From: Umezawaea endophytica
Lineage (GTDB): Bacteria; Actinomycetota; Actinomycetes; Mycobacteriales; Pseudonocardiaceae
NCBI RefSeq assembly: GCF_025061645.1
Contig: NZ_JANYMP010000008.1
Location: 138,680-202,679 of the forward strand
Length of the DNA: 64,000 nt
Direction: 5' to 3'
A program made the position numbers and the translations under genes. Below, piece by piece: positions 8,983 through 18,651 of the stretch (positions within the stretch are counted from its first letter, which is position 1; each line of letters begins with the position of its first letter). Under the pieces are notes generated by a model that was not told where the DNA came from, did no database searches, and saw only the letters and a list, made by a program, of their open reading frames with translations.

Positions 8983-10998
8983 ATGAGCAACGAGTCGACT
9001 CCCGACCCCAAGGCCGACGACGCGCCGAAGACCGCGCAACCGGCATCGGAAGCCGCCGCGACACCCGCGCCCGCACCGGACGAGGCGCCTGCTGCCAAGC
9101 CCGCGGCGAAGCGCGCGCCCAGGCCGAGGAAGACCGCCGCCGCCACACCGGCGGCGGGAGCGGCGGAACCGGCCACCGACGAACCGGGCGCGGCGGCCAC
9201 CCCGGCCAAGACCCCCGTCAAGCGGACCCCCAGGCCGCGGAAGACGGCGGCGAAGCCCGCCGCCGAGGCGGCGCCGGAGACCGCGGTCGCCCCGGTGGAC
9301 GCCCCCGCGGCCCCGATCGCCCCGGTGACCCCGGTGACCTCGGAGGCCGCCGCGGCCGCGGGAACCGCGGACCCGGTGACCGAGCCGGTCCCCGTCGCGA
9401 AGCCCAAGCGGGCTCCCGCGACACGCCGGAAGGCTCCCGCCGCGACGTCCGCAGCGGCGAAGCCCGCCGCGACGTCCGCGACCGCCAAACCCGCCACGAC
9501 GTCGGCCGCGGCCAAGCGCGCCGCCGCCGCTGCCGCCGCGGCGGCCCCTGCTGCCGCTGCCACGCCGGTCGCGGCCGCCGCCCCCACCGCGGCCGAGCCG
9601 GTCACCGAACCCGTGCCGGTCGCCAGCGCCGGGACCGTCGAGGAGAAGCCGGTCACCATCCCGGCCGAGCCCGCGCTCACCGCGGGCGAGCCCGCCAAGA
9701 CCGACCCGGTGACCGAGCCGGTCCCCGCGGCCAAGGCCGACGAGCCCGCGAAGGCCGACTCCGCCAAGGCCGAGCCATCGGAACCGGTGACCGACGCGCT
9801 GCCGATCCTCACCGCGGAGCCGGTGGTGCCCGCGAAGGCCGAGCCCGAGGAGCCGGTCACGGAAGCGCTGCCGATCCTCACCCCGGAGGGCGTCGCCGCG
9901 GCCGCTCCCGCCAAGGCCGACTCCGCCAAGGCCGACCCGGCCGAGCCGGAGGAGCCGGTGACCGAGGCCATCCCGATCCTCACCCCGGACGCCGAGCCCG
10001 CGAAGTCCGCCGAGCCCGCCGCCACCACGGCCGAGCCCGTCGAGCCCGCCAGGCCCTCGGCGGCCGGGTCCGACAAGCCCACGGTCACCGCGGCCGTGCC
10101 CGCGGAGCCGGGCGGGCCCGTCGAGGAGAAGCCGATCACCATCCCGGCCGAGCCCGCGCTGACCGCCGACGAGCCCACCCCCGCCAAGGCGACCGCCGAG
10201 CCCACCGTCACCCCGGCCGACGAACCCACCGCCACCCCCGCCAAGGCGACCGACGACCCCACCGCCACCCCGGCCGACGAACCCACCGCCACCCCGGCCG
10301 TGGCCGCGGCCGACGAGCCGACCGCCGCTCCCGCCAAGGCGGCCGACGCACCCGCGGACCCGGTGGCCCCCGCCGCACAGGCCCCGCAGACGGCCCCAGA
10401 GGTGCCCCAGCCCGCCGCGGGCGACTCGGGCAACGTCCTCTACCGCAAGCCCAAGGCGGAGGACGAGGAGGAGGACGAGGGCCCCTCGCGCAACTGGGGT
10501 CGCCTGATCGCGATCGTCGCCGTGGCGATCATCCTGATCGCGGGCATCGTCTACGCCTTCACGGCGTTCGGCGGCAGTGACCCAAAAGACGCGGCGGCCG
10601 GTGACTGCGTCTCCCTCTCCGCCGCGTCGCTGGAGGAGTCGGAGAAGGTCCAAACGGTCGGCTGCGACGACGACAAGGCCCTGCTCCTGGTGGGCAAGGT
10701 GATCGGGAACGACACCGACTCGTGCCCCGAGGCGAGCTTCTACCAGCAGTACCCGGTCGAGGGAAAGCCTGCGCAGGGCTTCCGGCTGTGCCTGCTGCCG
10801 AACCTGGCCGAGGGCTCCTGCTACAAGCTCGACGACCTGAGCGCGAACTACGTCAAGACCGAGTGCAAGGGTGTCGAGGCCCTCAAGGTCACGAAGGTCA
10901 TCAAGGACACCGACGACACCGGCCAGTGCCCGGACGGTGCGGGCGAGTCCTACCCGGAGCCGAAGCTGACGTACTGCTTCGCTCCCGCCGAGAACTGA
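8983..10998 (+). CDS. Ala/Pro-rich membrane protein with C-terminal cysteine domain (paralogue 1 of 3)
   Basis: This 671-residue protein has ~500 residues of low-complexity Ala/Pro/Glu/Lys/Thr sequence, one transmembrane helix (~residues 510-530; IAIVAVAIILIAGIVYAF) and a ~130-residue extracytoplasmic domain with eight cysteines. The repeats contain recurring blocks such as DPVTEPVP, EEKPVTIPAEPALTA and EPVTEALPILTP. The C-terminal domain (GDCVSLS, FRLCLLPNLAEGSCYKLDD, LTYCFAP) recurs in the next two genes and recalls LppU-type actinobacterial proteins. The N-terminus should be cytoplasmic. The ATG at 8983 has an AAAGG site 6 bases upstream. The function is unknown. Confidence 0.8.
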   Translation: MSNESTPDPKADDAPKTAQPASEAAATPAPAPDEAPAAKPAAKRAPRPRKTAAATPAAGAAEPATDEPGAAATPAKTPVKRTPRPRKTAAKPAAEAAPETAVAPVDAPAAPIAPVTPVTSEAAAAAGTADPVTEPVPVAKPKRAPATRRKAPAATSAAAKPAATSATAKPATTSAAAKRAAAAAAAAAPAAAATPVAAAAPTAAEPVTEPVPVASAGTVEEKPVTIPAEPALTAGEPAKTDPVTEPVPAAKADEPAKADSAKAEPSEPVTDALPILTAEPVVPAKAEPEEPVTEALPILTPEGVAAAAPAKADSAKADPAEPEEPVTEAIPILTPDAEPAKSAEPAATTAEPVEPARPSAAGSDKPTVTAAVPAEPGGPVEEKPITIPAEPALTADEPTPAKATAEPTVTPADEPTATPAKATDDPTATPADEPTATPAVAAADEPTAAPAKAADAPADPVAPAAQAPQTAPEVPQPAAGDSGNVLYRKPKAEDEEEDEGPSRNWGRLIAIVAVAIILIAGIVYAFTAFGGSDPKDAAAGDCVSLSAASLEESEKVQTVGCDDDKALLLVGKVIGNDTDSCPEASFYQQYPVEGKPAQGFRLCLLPNLAEGSCYKLDDLSANYVKTECKGVEALKVTKVIKDTDDTGQCPDGAGESYPEPKLTYCFAPAEN

Positions 10999-11013
10999 TC
11001 GAAGCCCGATTTT

Positions 11014-11053
11014 CGTACCACCATGTGGGCAATTCTGCTCACATGGTGGTACG
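11014..11053 (+). terminator. 14-bp perfect hairpin after paralogue 1
   Basis: CGTACCACCATGTG (11014-11027) pairs perfectly with 11040-11053 across a 12-base loop, 16 bases after the stop codon of the preceding gene. A TTTTT run follows about 13 bases later. It probably ends that transcript, so paralogue 2 would need its own promoter. An operator role is possible because the palindrome is perfect. Confidence 0.55.
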
Positions 11054-11126
11054 GGGCCGAGCAGTTTTTGCCACTTTTAGGTGAATACTGTCAACTCGCC
11101 GGGCGCCGGTGCCGATGCGAAGCATC

Positions 11127-11591
11127 ATGCGCAAGATCGTCACCGGCCTCGGTGTGGCCCTCCTCGTCCTGCTCGGCGCCTACGCACTCGGCGTGTTCGA
11201 CACCGAGGAGCCCCCGGTGGCTGTCGGCCAGTGCGCCAGCGTCACCCGCGCCGTCGACGCCCCCCGCTTCACGGCCCTGGACTGCGGGTCCGACCAGGCG
11301 AACGTCAAGGTCGCGAAGGTCGTCGCCCAGAAGGGTGAGGGCTGCCCGGCGGGCGGGTCCGCCTACTCGACGTTCACCTCCAGCGTCACCCTGTGCCTGA
11401 TCCCGAACCTCGTCGAGGGCTCCTGCTACGGCCAGGACCAGGCGGCCGGGCTGCTGAAGGTGCCGTGCGGCACCGCCCAGTCGGTGAAGGTCGCGAAGGT
11501 CCTCGGCGGCGGCGCGGCGTGCGGCGACCAACGCTCCGTGGCCTTCCCGGAACCCGCCGTGACGTTCTGCCTCGCCGAGGGCGGCGCCTGA
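11127..11591 (+). CDS. Short membrane-anchored cysteine-domain protein (paralogue 2 of 3)
   Basis: This ~154-residue protein is a single N-terminal membrane helix (TGLGVALLVLLGAYALGVF) followed by the same cysteine domain as its neighbours: GQCASVT, VTLCLIPNLVEGSCYG, VPCGTAQSVKVAKVL, VTFCLAEGG. It is the minimal version of the family, with no low-complexity extension. In-frame starts at 11109 (GTG) and 11115 (ATG) are also possible. I prefer ATG 11127 because it places two basic residues before the helix; no clear ribosome site decides it. Confidence 0.75.
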   Translation: MRKIVTGLGVALLVLLGAYALGVFDTEEPPVAVGQCASVTRAVDAPRFTALDCGSDQANVKVAKVVAQKGEGCPAGGSAYSTFTSSVTLCLIPNLVEGSCYGQDQAAGLLKVPCGTAQSVKVAKVLGGGAACGDQRSVAFPEPAVTFCLAEGGA

Positions 11592-11669
11592 CAACGATGT
11601 GGTCACTTCGCTGCGCCCGCGGGGGCCGCCGGCTAGGTTTCGGCCTCCCGTGAAGCGAGAGGACCACCC

Positions 11670-12437
11670 GTGAGCACGCCCAACTACCCGCCGCCCGCTG
11701 GGCCCAACGGGCCCCCGCAGGGCCCGGTCCCGCCTCCGTACGGCGCGCAGCCGCCGCCCCCGTACGGCCAGCAGGCCCCGCAGCCGGGTTGGGGCCAGCA
11801 GCCGACCCCGGCGGGCTGGGCGGCGCCGCAGCAGCCCGGCCCCGGCCAGCAGCCGTACGGGGCGCAGCCCGCGTTCGGCCAGCCGATGCCGCCCGCGGTG
11901 CCGCCCGCCAAGAAGGGCGGCGGCAAGGTCAAGCTGGTCCTGACCCTGGTCGTGGTGGCGGCGCTGGCCGTCGGCGGCTACTTCCTGAACAAGAGCGCCC
12001 CGGCCAGCGCGAACCCCGGTGACTGCATCAACATCGTCTCGGCCAGCATCACCGACCCGAAGATCGAGAAGGTCGAGTGCGGGGCGTCGAACGCCGCGTA
12101 CAAGGTCGCGAAGAACCTGGACAGCGCCTCGGACGAGTGCCCGACGGGCGACTACGGGTCGTACTCCGAGAGCGGTCGGCGCCGCAGCGGCTTCACGCTC
12201 TGCCTGATGCTGAACGCGACCGAGGGTGAGTGCTTCAAGACCGAGGGCAACTTCGTGTCCGGCAAGACCAGCAAGGTCACCTGCGACGCGTCGGCCGACT
12301 TCAAGGTCTCGAAGGTCGTAACCGGCAGCACCGACAAGGCGGTGTGCGGGGGCGACGGCAACGAGCTGGTCTACTCCGACCCCGCGACCGTCATGTGCCG
12401 GGTCGCCGCCGACGAGGCGGGCACCGGTACGGGCTGA
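11670..12437 (+). CDS. Pro/Gly/Gln-rich membrane protein with C-terminal cysteine domain (paralogue 3 of 3)
   Basis: This 255-residue protein has a ~85-residue N-terminal Pro/Gly/Gln/Tyr-rich segment with PPYG repeats, one helix (KLVLTLVVVAALAVGGYFL) and the shared extracytoplasmic cysteine domain (GDCINIV, FTLCLMLNATEGECFK, VTCDAS, ATVMCRV). PPYG-rich tails in actinobacterial membrane proteins often act as flexible cytoplasmic regions. The GTG at 11670 has a GAGAGG site upstream. The three tandem genes share the membrane topology but differ in their cytoplasmic tails. Confidence 0.78.
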   Translation: MSTPNYPPPAGPNGPPQGPVPPPYGAQPPPPYGQQAPQPGWGQQPTPAGWAAPQQPGPGQQPYGAQPAFGQPMPPAVPPAKKGGGKVKLVLTLVVVAALAVGGYFLNKSAPASANPGDCINIVSASITDPKIEKVECGASNAAYKVAKNLDSASDECPTGDYGSYSESGRRRSGFTLCLMLNATEGECFKTEGNFVSGKTSKVTCDASADFKVSKVVTGSTDKAVCGGDGNELVYSDPATVMCRVAADEAGTGTG

Positions 12438-12600
12438 GTCCACCCCGCTACCGAGGGTCAGCGGACTAGACCACTGCGCCTCCCCGTGACCTGCAACACG
12501 GGTTCGCGGTCCCGGTACCGGGAGCCGGTACCGCCGATCGGGGGTTCCGCGCGCTGGGCCGAACCGGTGACGGCCCTTGACGGCACCTGGGGAAAAAGAA

Positions 12601-12631
12601 ACGGGGCGGTCACCTTGGGTGACCGCCCCGT
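12601..12631 (-). terminator. Rho-independent terminator of the substrate-binding protein gene
   Basis: A perfect 14-bp stem (ACGGGGCGGTCACC, loop TTG, complementary arm) lies between the convergent paralogue 3 and the substrate-binding protein gene. Read on the minus strand it is followed by GTTTCTTTTTCC, a good U tract. It may also stop plus-strand transcription. Confidence 0.85.
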
Positions 12632-12640
12632 TCCGCTTGG

Positions 12641-13630
12641 CTAGTTCGTCGTACCGGGTGGCAGGAGCTGCTGCACGTCGAGCCTGCCCGGCAGCACGTC
12701 CTCGGTGTCCATCATGTCCGCGACCCGCTGGAGGCGGATCGGGTTGAGGGACAGCGGGAAGGTGCCGACCGACACGAGCGCCGCGGTCTGCTGGTCGACG
12801 TCGACGTAGCTGCTCAGGACGTCCTGGACGGTCAGCTTGTTGTTCGCCGCGGCCTGTTGCGCGTCGCGCAGGACCGAGCGGAACAGGGCCAGCGTCTTGG
12901 GGTTGCCGTCCGCGAACTTCTTGCTGGCGGCGTACCCGGACATCGGGAAGTCCTTGGTCGGGCCGATGGCCGTGTCGCTCACGATCCGGGCGCCGATGTC
13001 GCGTTGCGCCTTCGTGATGAACGGCTCGGTCATCCACGCCGCGTCGACGGTCTTCGACTGCATCGCCGTGACCATCTGGTCGTACGGGAACTCGCGGAAC
13101 TGGATGCCCTGCTTCTCGACACCCGCGGTGTCCAGCACGGCCCTGGTGGTCAGGGCGCCGATGTCGTCGTCGTTGACCACGGCGATCCGCGGCTTGGCGA
13201 TCTTCGCGGGACCGTCGTAGTTCGGGTCCGTGCTGACCAGCGCCATCGAGTTGGCGCCCGCCTGGTAGGCCTCGCCCTGGAGCTGGAGCTGGGTGCCCTC
13301 CGCGACCTTGCGGAACAGGGTCACGTGGCTCGCCCAGGTGATGTCCAGCGTGGTGTCGAGCTGCTTGATGCCCTCGTCCTCGCTGGTCTGGGGCACGAGC
13401 TGGACCTGGAGCCCGGCCTTGTCGAACAGCTTCTCGTTGATCGCGATGCGGAGCGGGGCGACGTCCACGACCGGCATGACGCCGATGCGGAGCGTGTTGC
13501 GCTCGATGTCGGTGGCGTCGTTGTCGCCACCGCCGGGCAGCAGGCTGCACCCCGCGGTCGTGGTGACGACGGTCAGGGCACACGCGACCAGCGCTGCCGC
13601 ACGTCGGAGAACATGCGCTCGGGTAGGCAT
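12641..13630 (-). CDS. ABC transporter substrate-binding lipoprotein (NitT/TauT-like)
   Basis: This 329-residue protein has a lipoprotein signal (two Arg, hydrophobic core, TTTAGC with Cys28) and a periplasmic-binding-protein type 2 fold of the nitrate/taurine/thiamine-precursor class. Features are LRIGVMPVVDVAPLRIAI, KLFDKAGLQVQLVP, DITWASHVTLFRKVAEG, GALTTRAVLDTAGVE, VDAAWMTEPFITKAQ and GNPKTLALFRSVLRDAQ. The ligand is unknown. No permease or ATPase gene is adjacent, so it is an orphan. The ATG at 13630 has a GAGAGG site. It is divergent from the NIT-domain sensor-kinase operon. Confidence 0.85.
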   Translation of the reverse strand: MPTRAHVLRRAAALVACALTVVTTTAGCSLLPGGGDNDATDIERNTLRIGVMPVVDVAPLRIAINEKLFDKAGLQVQLVPQTSEDEGIKQLDTTLDITWASHVTLFRKVAEGTQLQLQGEAYQAGANSMALVSTDPNYDGPAKIAKPRIAVVNDDDIGALTTRAVLDTAGVEKQGIQFREFPYDQMVTAMQSKTVDAAWMTEPFITKAQRDIGARIVSDTAIGPTKDFPMSGYAASKKFADGNPKTLALFRSVLRDAQQAAANNKLTVQDVLSSYVDVDQQTAALVSVGTFPLSLNPIRLQRVADMMDTEDVLPGRLDVQQLLPPGTTN

Positions 13631-13648
13631 GGCACCTCTCGCCTGTTG

Positions 13649-13664
13649 ACTCGATGAGTCGAGT
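13649..13664. promoter_or_regulatory. ACTCGA-N4-TCGAGT inverted repeat upstream of the substrate-binding protein gene
   Basis: A perfect 6-bp inverted repeat with a 4-base spacer lies 19 bases upstream of the ATG at 13630, where it could overlap a minus-strand promoter. A related half (AACTCGAT) occurs near 13787. The regulator is unknown. Confidence 0.3.
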
Positions 13665-14114
13665 TGATCAGTGTTCGTCGTCACGCGGCATACTGTCCGT
13701 CGGGTCACCGGGGATGGTGGCGCAGAGGCAGCTAGGTATCGACGTTCGGGGATGTTAACCACCCGGACGTATGAAGCGACAGCCCAACTCGATACGGTGC
13801 GTGCTGCTAGAGGCTTCCATCAAGTAGGGGCAGACCATTACGCTGCCGGCCGGGTGGTACAGGTTCTAGCGAGCCATCGGGTTCCTGGAGCAGAATGGAG
13901 CGCTTGGTCGGCGCTAGGCTCCTGTGCTGCATTTTGCCCGATTTTGCGAGTCCATACTTCGGTCCGGGGGAGAGGCCGGGGACACTGCTGCCGGAAGAGG
14001 AAGCCCAGGGTGGCCCGACGAGAGAGAGGTCCCAGCCAGTCCGGCGCGGGGACCGCACCGCGCTCCGATAGGCCCGAAACGGGTGACGGACTGGCTGCGC
14101 TACGAGATGCAACT
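13665..14114. other. Intergenic region between divergent substrate-binding protein and conservon genes
   Basis: About 450 bases without a convincing gene. The kinase reading frame stays open back to 13671, but that stretch does not look coding and has no good start. It probably holds the conservon promoter and a long 5' leader. I see no RNA gene or recognised riboswitch here. Confidence 0.4.
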
Positions 14115-17100
14115 GTGACCGAGTCGACGGGATCTGGAAAAACCGACGTGCCGCAGAACAGCGCAACAGATGCGCAGAGCGCTCGTACGTCGAGCTTCCG
14201 GCTGCGCAACTGGCGCCTCCGGACCAAGCTGTTCGCCGTGCTGCTCATCCCGACCGTCGCCGCGCTCGCGCTCGGCGGCCTCCGGGTGCAGTCGGACCTG
14301 CAGAGCGCGACCGAGTTCAACCAGTTGGCCAACGAGGTCCAGCTCGAGAGCTCCGTCGCGGACCTCGTGCAGCAGCTCCAGCGCGAGCGAGACCTGAGCG
14401 TGAGCCACGTGGCCTCGGGCAAGCAGATCGACCGCGTGGTGCTCGACCGCCAGCTACGCCGGGTGAACGACAACTCCGACGCTCTGCAAACGAAGATCAC
14501 CGAACTGAGCGGCGACCTCGAGCCCGCCGTGGCGGACCGCTTCCGCCGGGCCGCCGAGCAGCTCAAGCGCCTCAACAGCCTCCGCAACGCCGTGCGCGAC
14601 ACCGCGTACCCGTCGGACGCCGTCCTGCGCACCTACTCCGAGTCGGTGGAGAGCCTCCTCGACCTCGGTGAACAGGCCATCGCGGGCATCAACGACCCCG
14701 ACCTGGTGCGGCTGCACCTGGCGACCAACGCCATCGCGCGCATCAAGGAGCAGGAGTCCCGCAAGCGCGGCATCCTGCTCGACACCTTCCAGCGGGGCGA
14801 CTTCCCGGCGAGCCAGCAGCGGCTGCTCCTCGCGGCGAACGCCGAGCTGGAAGCGGCCCGGAACGACTTCCGCAAGTCCGCGTCGCCCGACCAGGCGAAG
14901 ATCTACGACGACACCGTCACGGGTCTGATCGTCGACACGGCGAACGACATGCAGGAGTCGGCGCTGAACCTGGCGGCGGCCAACCAGAGCCTCCAGTCGC
15001 TGAGCCCGGAGCGGTGGGACATCGCGTCCACGCTGACGGTGAACCTGACGCGCGACGTGGAGAACCTGCTCCTGGAGCAGTTGCAGAACCGCACCGACGA
15101 GGCGACCGGCACCGCGCGGGCCGACGCGTTCCGCGACTCCGGCCTCGTGCTCGCCGCGCTGCTGCTCGCGCTGGCCATGGCCCTGTTCGTCGCCCGCTCG
15201 ATCCTGAACCCGCTGCGCGTCCTGCGCCGCACCGCCCTCGCGGTGGCCGACCACGGTCTGCCGGAGGCGGTCGAGAAGATCCTCGCCGACCCGAACCCGC
15301 AGCTCGCGGCGCAGAACGCCATCGCGCCCGTGCCGATCACCACGCGGGAAGAGGTCGGCCAGGTGGCGCGGGCGTTCGACGCGGTGCACGGCGAGGCGGT
15401 CCGCCTGGCGGCCCAGCAGGCCCTGCTGCGCGACAACGTCAACGCGATGTTCGTCAACCTGTCCCGCCGCTCGCAGGCGCTGGTCGAACGCCAGCTCAAC
15501 CTGATCGACCGGCTGGAGCAGGACGAGCAGGACCCGGACCAGCTCGCCAGCCTGTTCGAGCTCGACCACCTCGCGACCCGCATGCGCCGCAACTCGGAGA
15601 ACCTCCTGGTCCTCTCGGGCACCGACCTCTCGCGCCGCCTCACCCGGCCCGTCCCCGCGGCCGAGGTGCTGGGCGCCGCGGTGTCCGAGGTCGAGCAGTA
15701 CGCCCGCGTCCAGGTCGGCCAGACCCCGGAGCTCACGGTCCAGGGCCGCGCGGTCAACGACCTCGTGCACCTGATCGCCGAGCTGCTGGACAACGCCACC
15801 GCGTTCTCCGACCCTGTGACGAAGGTCACGGTCCGCACCGCTCGTACCCGCAAGGGCGAGCTGGCGATCGAGATCCAGGACCGCGGCGTGGGCATGGCAG
15901 AGCAGGACATCCTCGACGCCAACGAGCGCCTGGCCGACCCGCCGGACGTCGACGTCGCCGTGTCCCGCCGAATGGGCCTGTACGTGGTCGCCCGGCTGGC
16001 CAAGCGCCACGACATCAAGGTCCGGCTCCGGGTCAACGAGGACATCGAGGGCGGCACCACCGCGCTCGTCGTCGTCCCCGGCACGCTGGTCGCGCAGCCC
16101 GGTCAGGCCCCCGCCCCGATGGGCGGCCCGACCGAGTCCCTCACGGACTTCAACCCGGCTCAGCGGGCCAGCGGCATCGCGGGCGCGTTCAGCGGCTCGC
16201 CCCGCTTCGACGACGACGGCGGCAACAGCTTCCCGTCGCAGGGCGGCGCGGGCGACACCGGCTACCACTCGTCCGGCAGCCTCACGAACACCGGCGGCTT
16301 CCCGTCGCAGGAGTTCAGCCCCACGGGCAGCTTCGCGCAGCCCGACCTGAACATGCCGGTCAGCTTCGTGCGGGGCGACTCCGTCCCCGAGCCAAACGCG
16401 GTCCCCGCGTTCGGCGTCACGAGGGCCGAGGAGGAGTCGAACGTCTGGCTCCCCCTGTCGGGTGGTGACCAGACGCCTGCCGAGAAGGTGTGGCCCGAGC
16501 ACGCCAACGCCCACGACCCCGGCCCGTCGACCGGTGAGCAGACCCTGTTCACCGCCTACGAGGACCGCCACGAGGACGCTTCGGAGCCCATCCAGTCGGG
16601 CTACGAGACGACCCGCTTCGAGCCCGTGGTGCCCCGCGCCGCGGTGGCGGAGCCCGAGCCGGAGCGGCGCAACGGCAACACGCCGGCGCGCAAGGAGGTC
16701 GACCACGACCTCGACGCCCCGACCGAGCGCCTGCCGATCTACGAGGCGGTCCTGTCCCAGTGGTTCCAGGCGGTCGGCAGCGAGACCTCCGCCGCGAAGG
16801 CGCAGGCCGTGCCCGCCGTCGAGCGGCGCGAGCCCGTCCACATCGACGAACCCGTGGTGGAACCACCGCTCTCGGACCAGGAGGAGCCCGCTCTTCCGAC
16901 CCGCAAGCCGAAATCGGTTCCCGCTGTGGCTCCCACCACCACCGAGGTTTCCGTACCCTCAAGGCTCGACGGTTTGTCGGCTTCGGGTCTCCCGAAGCGG
17001 GCACCGCGACCCGAAGCCGCACCCGTCCCCGAACCGGAGCCGGTGGCCGAGGTCGAGGCCGGGCAGGTTGAGGAGCAGGAGGCCCCACAGATGCAGGCGG

Positions 17101-17423
17101 AACCGACCGCCGAAAGCGCTTGGCAGTCGCCGGCCGACGAAGGCTGGTCCGCTGCCCAAGCACTGCTCAGCAAGACGCCAGACGCCAAGACACAAGCGGG
17201 GTTGCCCAAGCGGGTACCCAAGGCTCAGCTTGTGCCAGGGTCAGCCGCGCCGAAGATCCCCTCGGCGCAGCAATCGCAGCGGCCCCCGCTGCCACCACGG
17301 TCGCCTGACGCGATCCGTGGACGGATGTCGAGTCTTCAGCAGGGCGTCCGACGAGGGCGACACGCGTTGATCGACGCTTACGCTGGTGACCAGTCGAGCC
17401 GGCAAGACGAGGAGCAGGAGTGA
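14115..17423 (+). CDS. Nitrate/nitrite-sensing-domain sensor histidine kinase (conservon CvnA)
   Basis: This ~1102-residue membrane kinase opens a conservon. TM1 is at ~38-55 ([17 protein letters not shown]) and TM2 at ~342-364. Between them is an all-helical extracytoplasmic NIT-type domain ([33 protein letters not shown]). A HAMP-like linker follows, then a dimerisation segment ([21 protein letters not shown]) and a GHKL ATPase with N-box [15 protein letters not shown] near 555 and DRGVGM. The last ~400 residues are a disordered Pro/Glu/Ser-rich tail. The GTG at 14115 is the best start but has a weak ribosome site. The GTGA overlap with the next gene shows an operon. Confidence 0.88.
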   Translation: MTESTGSGKTDVPQNSATDAQSARTSSFRLRNWRLRTKLFAVLLIPTVAALALGGLRVQSDLQSATEFNQLANEVQLESSVADLVQQLQRERDLSVSHVASGKQIDRVVLDRQLRRVNDNSDALQTKITELSGDLEPAVADRFRRAAEQLKRLNSLRNAVRDTAYPSDAVLRTYSESVESLLDLGEQAIAGINDPDLVRLHLATNAIARIKEQESRKRGILLDTFQRGDFPASQQRLLLAANAELEAARNDFRKSASPDQAKIYDDTVTGLIVDTANDMQESALNLAAANQSLQSLSPERWDIASTLTVNLTRDVENLLLEQLQNRTDEATGTARADAFRDSGLVLAALLLALAMALFVARSILNPLRVLRRTALAVADHGLPEAVEKILADPNPQLAAQNAIAPVPITTREEVGQVARAFDAVHGEAVRLAAQQALLRDNVNAMFVNLSRRSQALVERQLNLIDRLEQDEQDPDQLASLFELDHLATRMRRNSENLLVLSGTDLSRRLTRPVPAAEVLGAAVSEVEQYARVQVGQTPELTVQGRAVNDLVHLIAELLDNATAFSDPVTKVTVRTARTRKGELAIEIQDRGVGMAEQDILDANERLADPPDVDVAVSRRMGLYVVARLAKRHDIKVRLRVNEDIEGGTTALVVVPGTLVAQPGQAPAPMGGPTESLTDFNPAQRASGIAGAFSGSPRFDDDGGNSFPSQGGAGDTGYHSSGSLTNTGGFPSQEFSPTGSFAQPDLNMPVSFVRGDSVPEPNAVPAFGVTRAEEESNVWLPLSGGDQTPAEKVWPEHANAHDPGPSTGEQTLFTAYEDRHEDASEPIQSGYETTRFEPVVPRAAVAEPEPERRNGNTPARKEVDHDLDAPTERLPIYEAVLSQWFQAVGSETSAAKAQAVPAVERREPVHIDEPVVEPPLSDQEEPALPTRKPKSVPAVAPTTTEVSVPSRLDGLSASGLPKRAPRPEAAPVPEPEPVAEVEAGQVEEQEAPQMQAEPTAESAWQSPADEGWSAAQALLSKTPDAKTQAGLPKRVPKAQLVPGSAAPKIPSAQQSQRPPLPPRSPDAIRGRMSSLQQGVRRGRHALIDAYAGDQSSRQDEEQE

Positions 17424-17839
17424 CGACCGCAGCTCAGCCAGGCAGCTTTGGTTGGCTAATCACCGACTTCGTGCGCCGGGTACCCGGTGTTGCGCACGCC
17501 GTTGTCGTGTCGGCGGACGGGCTTCTGCTCGCCGGCTCGCAGGGCTTGCCACGGGACCGGGCCGAACAGCTTTCGGCGGTGGCATCCGGTCTGGTCAGCC
17601 TCACCGCAGGTGCGGCTCGCTGCTTCGAGGCCGGTGGCGTGAACCAGACCGTTGTCGAGATGGAACGGGGTTACCTGTTCCTGATGTCCATCAGCGACGG
17701 GTCGTGCCTCGCCGTACTCGCCGCGCCCAACTGCGACATCGGACTTGTCGCCTACGAGATGACCCTGCTGGTCGAGAGAGTCGGCCAGCAACTCACCCCG
17801 GAGCTGCGCGCTCAGCTCCAGGGCGTGGTAAGGCGGTAG
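17420..17839 (+). CDS. Roadblock/LC7 domain protein (conservon CvnB)
   Basis: This 139-residue protein has a single roadblock/LC7 fold: [49 protein letters not shown] and [12 protein letters not shown]. In bacteria such proteins act as regulators or partners of small GTPases. Its start overlaps the kinase stop by four bases, and it precedes the DUF742 and GTPase genes, the standard conservon order A-B-C-D. Confidence 0.92.
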   Translation: MTTAAQPGSFGWLITDFVRRVPGVAHAVVVSADGLLLAGSQGLPRDRAEQLSAVASGLVSLTAGAARCFEAGGVNQTVVEMERGYLFLMSISDGSCLAVLAAPNCDIGLVAYEMTLLVERVGQQLTPELRAQLQGVVRR

Positions 17840-17868
17840 ACCTCATGAGAGTGTGGGGGTGAGCGGAG

Positions 17869-18651
17869 ATGGCTGAGAGATCGGGCGCCCACGGTCGTCG
17901 CTTCGGTAGCGGGTTCAACTACCAGGAGTGGGCGGTCGGGGGTTTCCAGTTCTCGGATCCGGACGCCGCCGACCCCGCGCCGGATGATGAGGAAGCCGAT
18001 GGAGTGGTTGCACCGAGCGTCAAGCCGGTCGTCCGCCGCAAGCGCGGCCGACCGAAACGCGAGAGCGCGGAGATCGATGGCACAGGGCAGGGGCTAGACG
18101 ACATGTCTCAGCGTGAGGTTGACGATTCGTCGTACGACTACGACGACGTGCCGAACCGTTTCGACATCGACGGGTACGGAAGTGGTCTGTTCGGAGGACC
18201 GGGCGCTGATCTCTTCGGTGCCCACAACCTGCCGGACAGCGTTCCGGAGCAACTCCCGTACACGACCGGCCAGCAGCCGATCGTGAGACGGGAGGAGAAC
18301 CCGGCGGCCGAATCGGGATCACTGGTCCGTCCGTACACCCGGACCGGTGGACGCACGAGGCCGGACTACGATCTGGCCATCGAGGCACTGGTGTCCACCA
18401 GTGATCGCGGGCTGGAACGTGACGCGGCGGTGCTACCGGAACACCGGTCTATTTGCGGGATTTGCACGGACACCCGGTCCGTGGCCGAAGTCGCCGCACA
18501 CCTCCGACTGCCGTTGGGCGTCGTGCGGGTGCTGATCGGGGACATGGCCAGCATGGGTTTGGTTTTGATTCACCAGGGTGGTCTGGTCGTGGGAGACCGA
18601 CCTTCCATTGACTTCCTTGAGAGGGTGCTCAGTGGGCTTCGCAGGCTCTAG
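17869..18651 (+). CDS. DUF742 protein with long N-terminal extension (conservon CvnC)
   Basis: The last ~115 of 260 residues form a DUF742 winged-helix-like domain (SLVRPYTRTGGRTRP, ICGICTDTRSVAEVAAHLRL, VRVLIGDMASMGLVLIHQ). About 145 acidic, Asp/Tyr/Pro-rich and probably disordered residues precede it. DUF742 proteins are usually ~120 residues, so the extension is notable. The ATG at 17869 follows GCGGAGATGG. The 3' end overlaps the GTPase gene by 20 bases. Confidence 0.88.
   Translation: MAERSGAHGRRFGSGFNYQEWAVGGFQFSDPDAADPAPDDEEADGVVAPSVKPVVRRKRGRPKRESAEIDGTGQGLDDMSQREVDDSSYDYDDVPNRFDIDGYGSGLFGGPGADLFGAHNLPDSVPEQLPYTTGQQPIVRREENPAAESGSLVRPYTRTGGRTRPDYDLAIEALVSTSDRGLERDAAVLPEHRSICGICTDTRSVAEVAAHLRLPLGVVRVLIGDMASMGLVLIHQGGLVVGDRPSIDFLERVLSGLRRL

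Noticed and set aside
13720-13790. Possible tRNA-like fold near GGTGGCGCAGAGGCAGCTAGG
   Set aside because: I could not find an acceptor stem, a TTCGA loop and an anticodon arm in correct register.
13671-14114. N-terminal extension of the NIT-domain kinase
   Set aside because: The frame is open, but the translation is unlike kinase sequence, and family members begin shortly before the first membrane helix.
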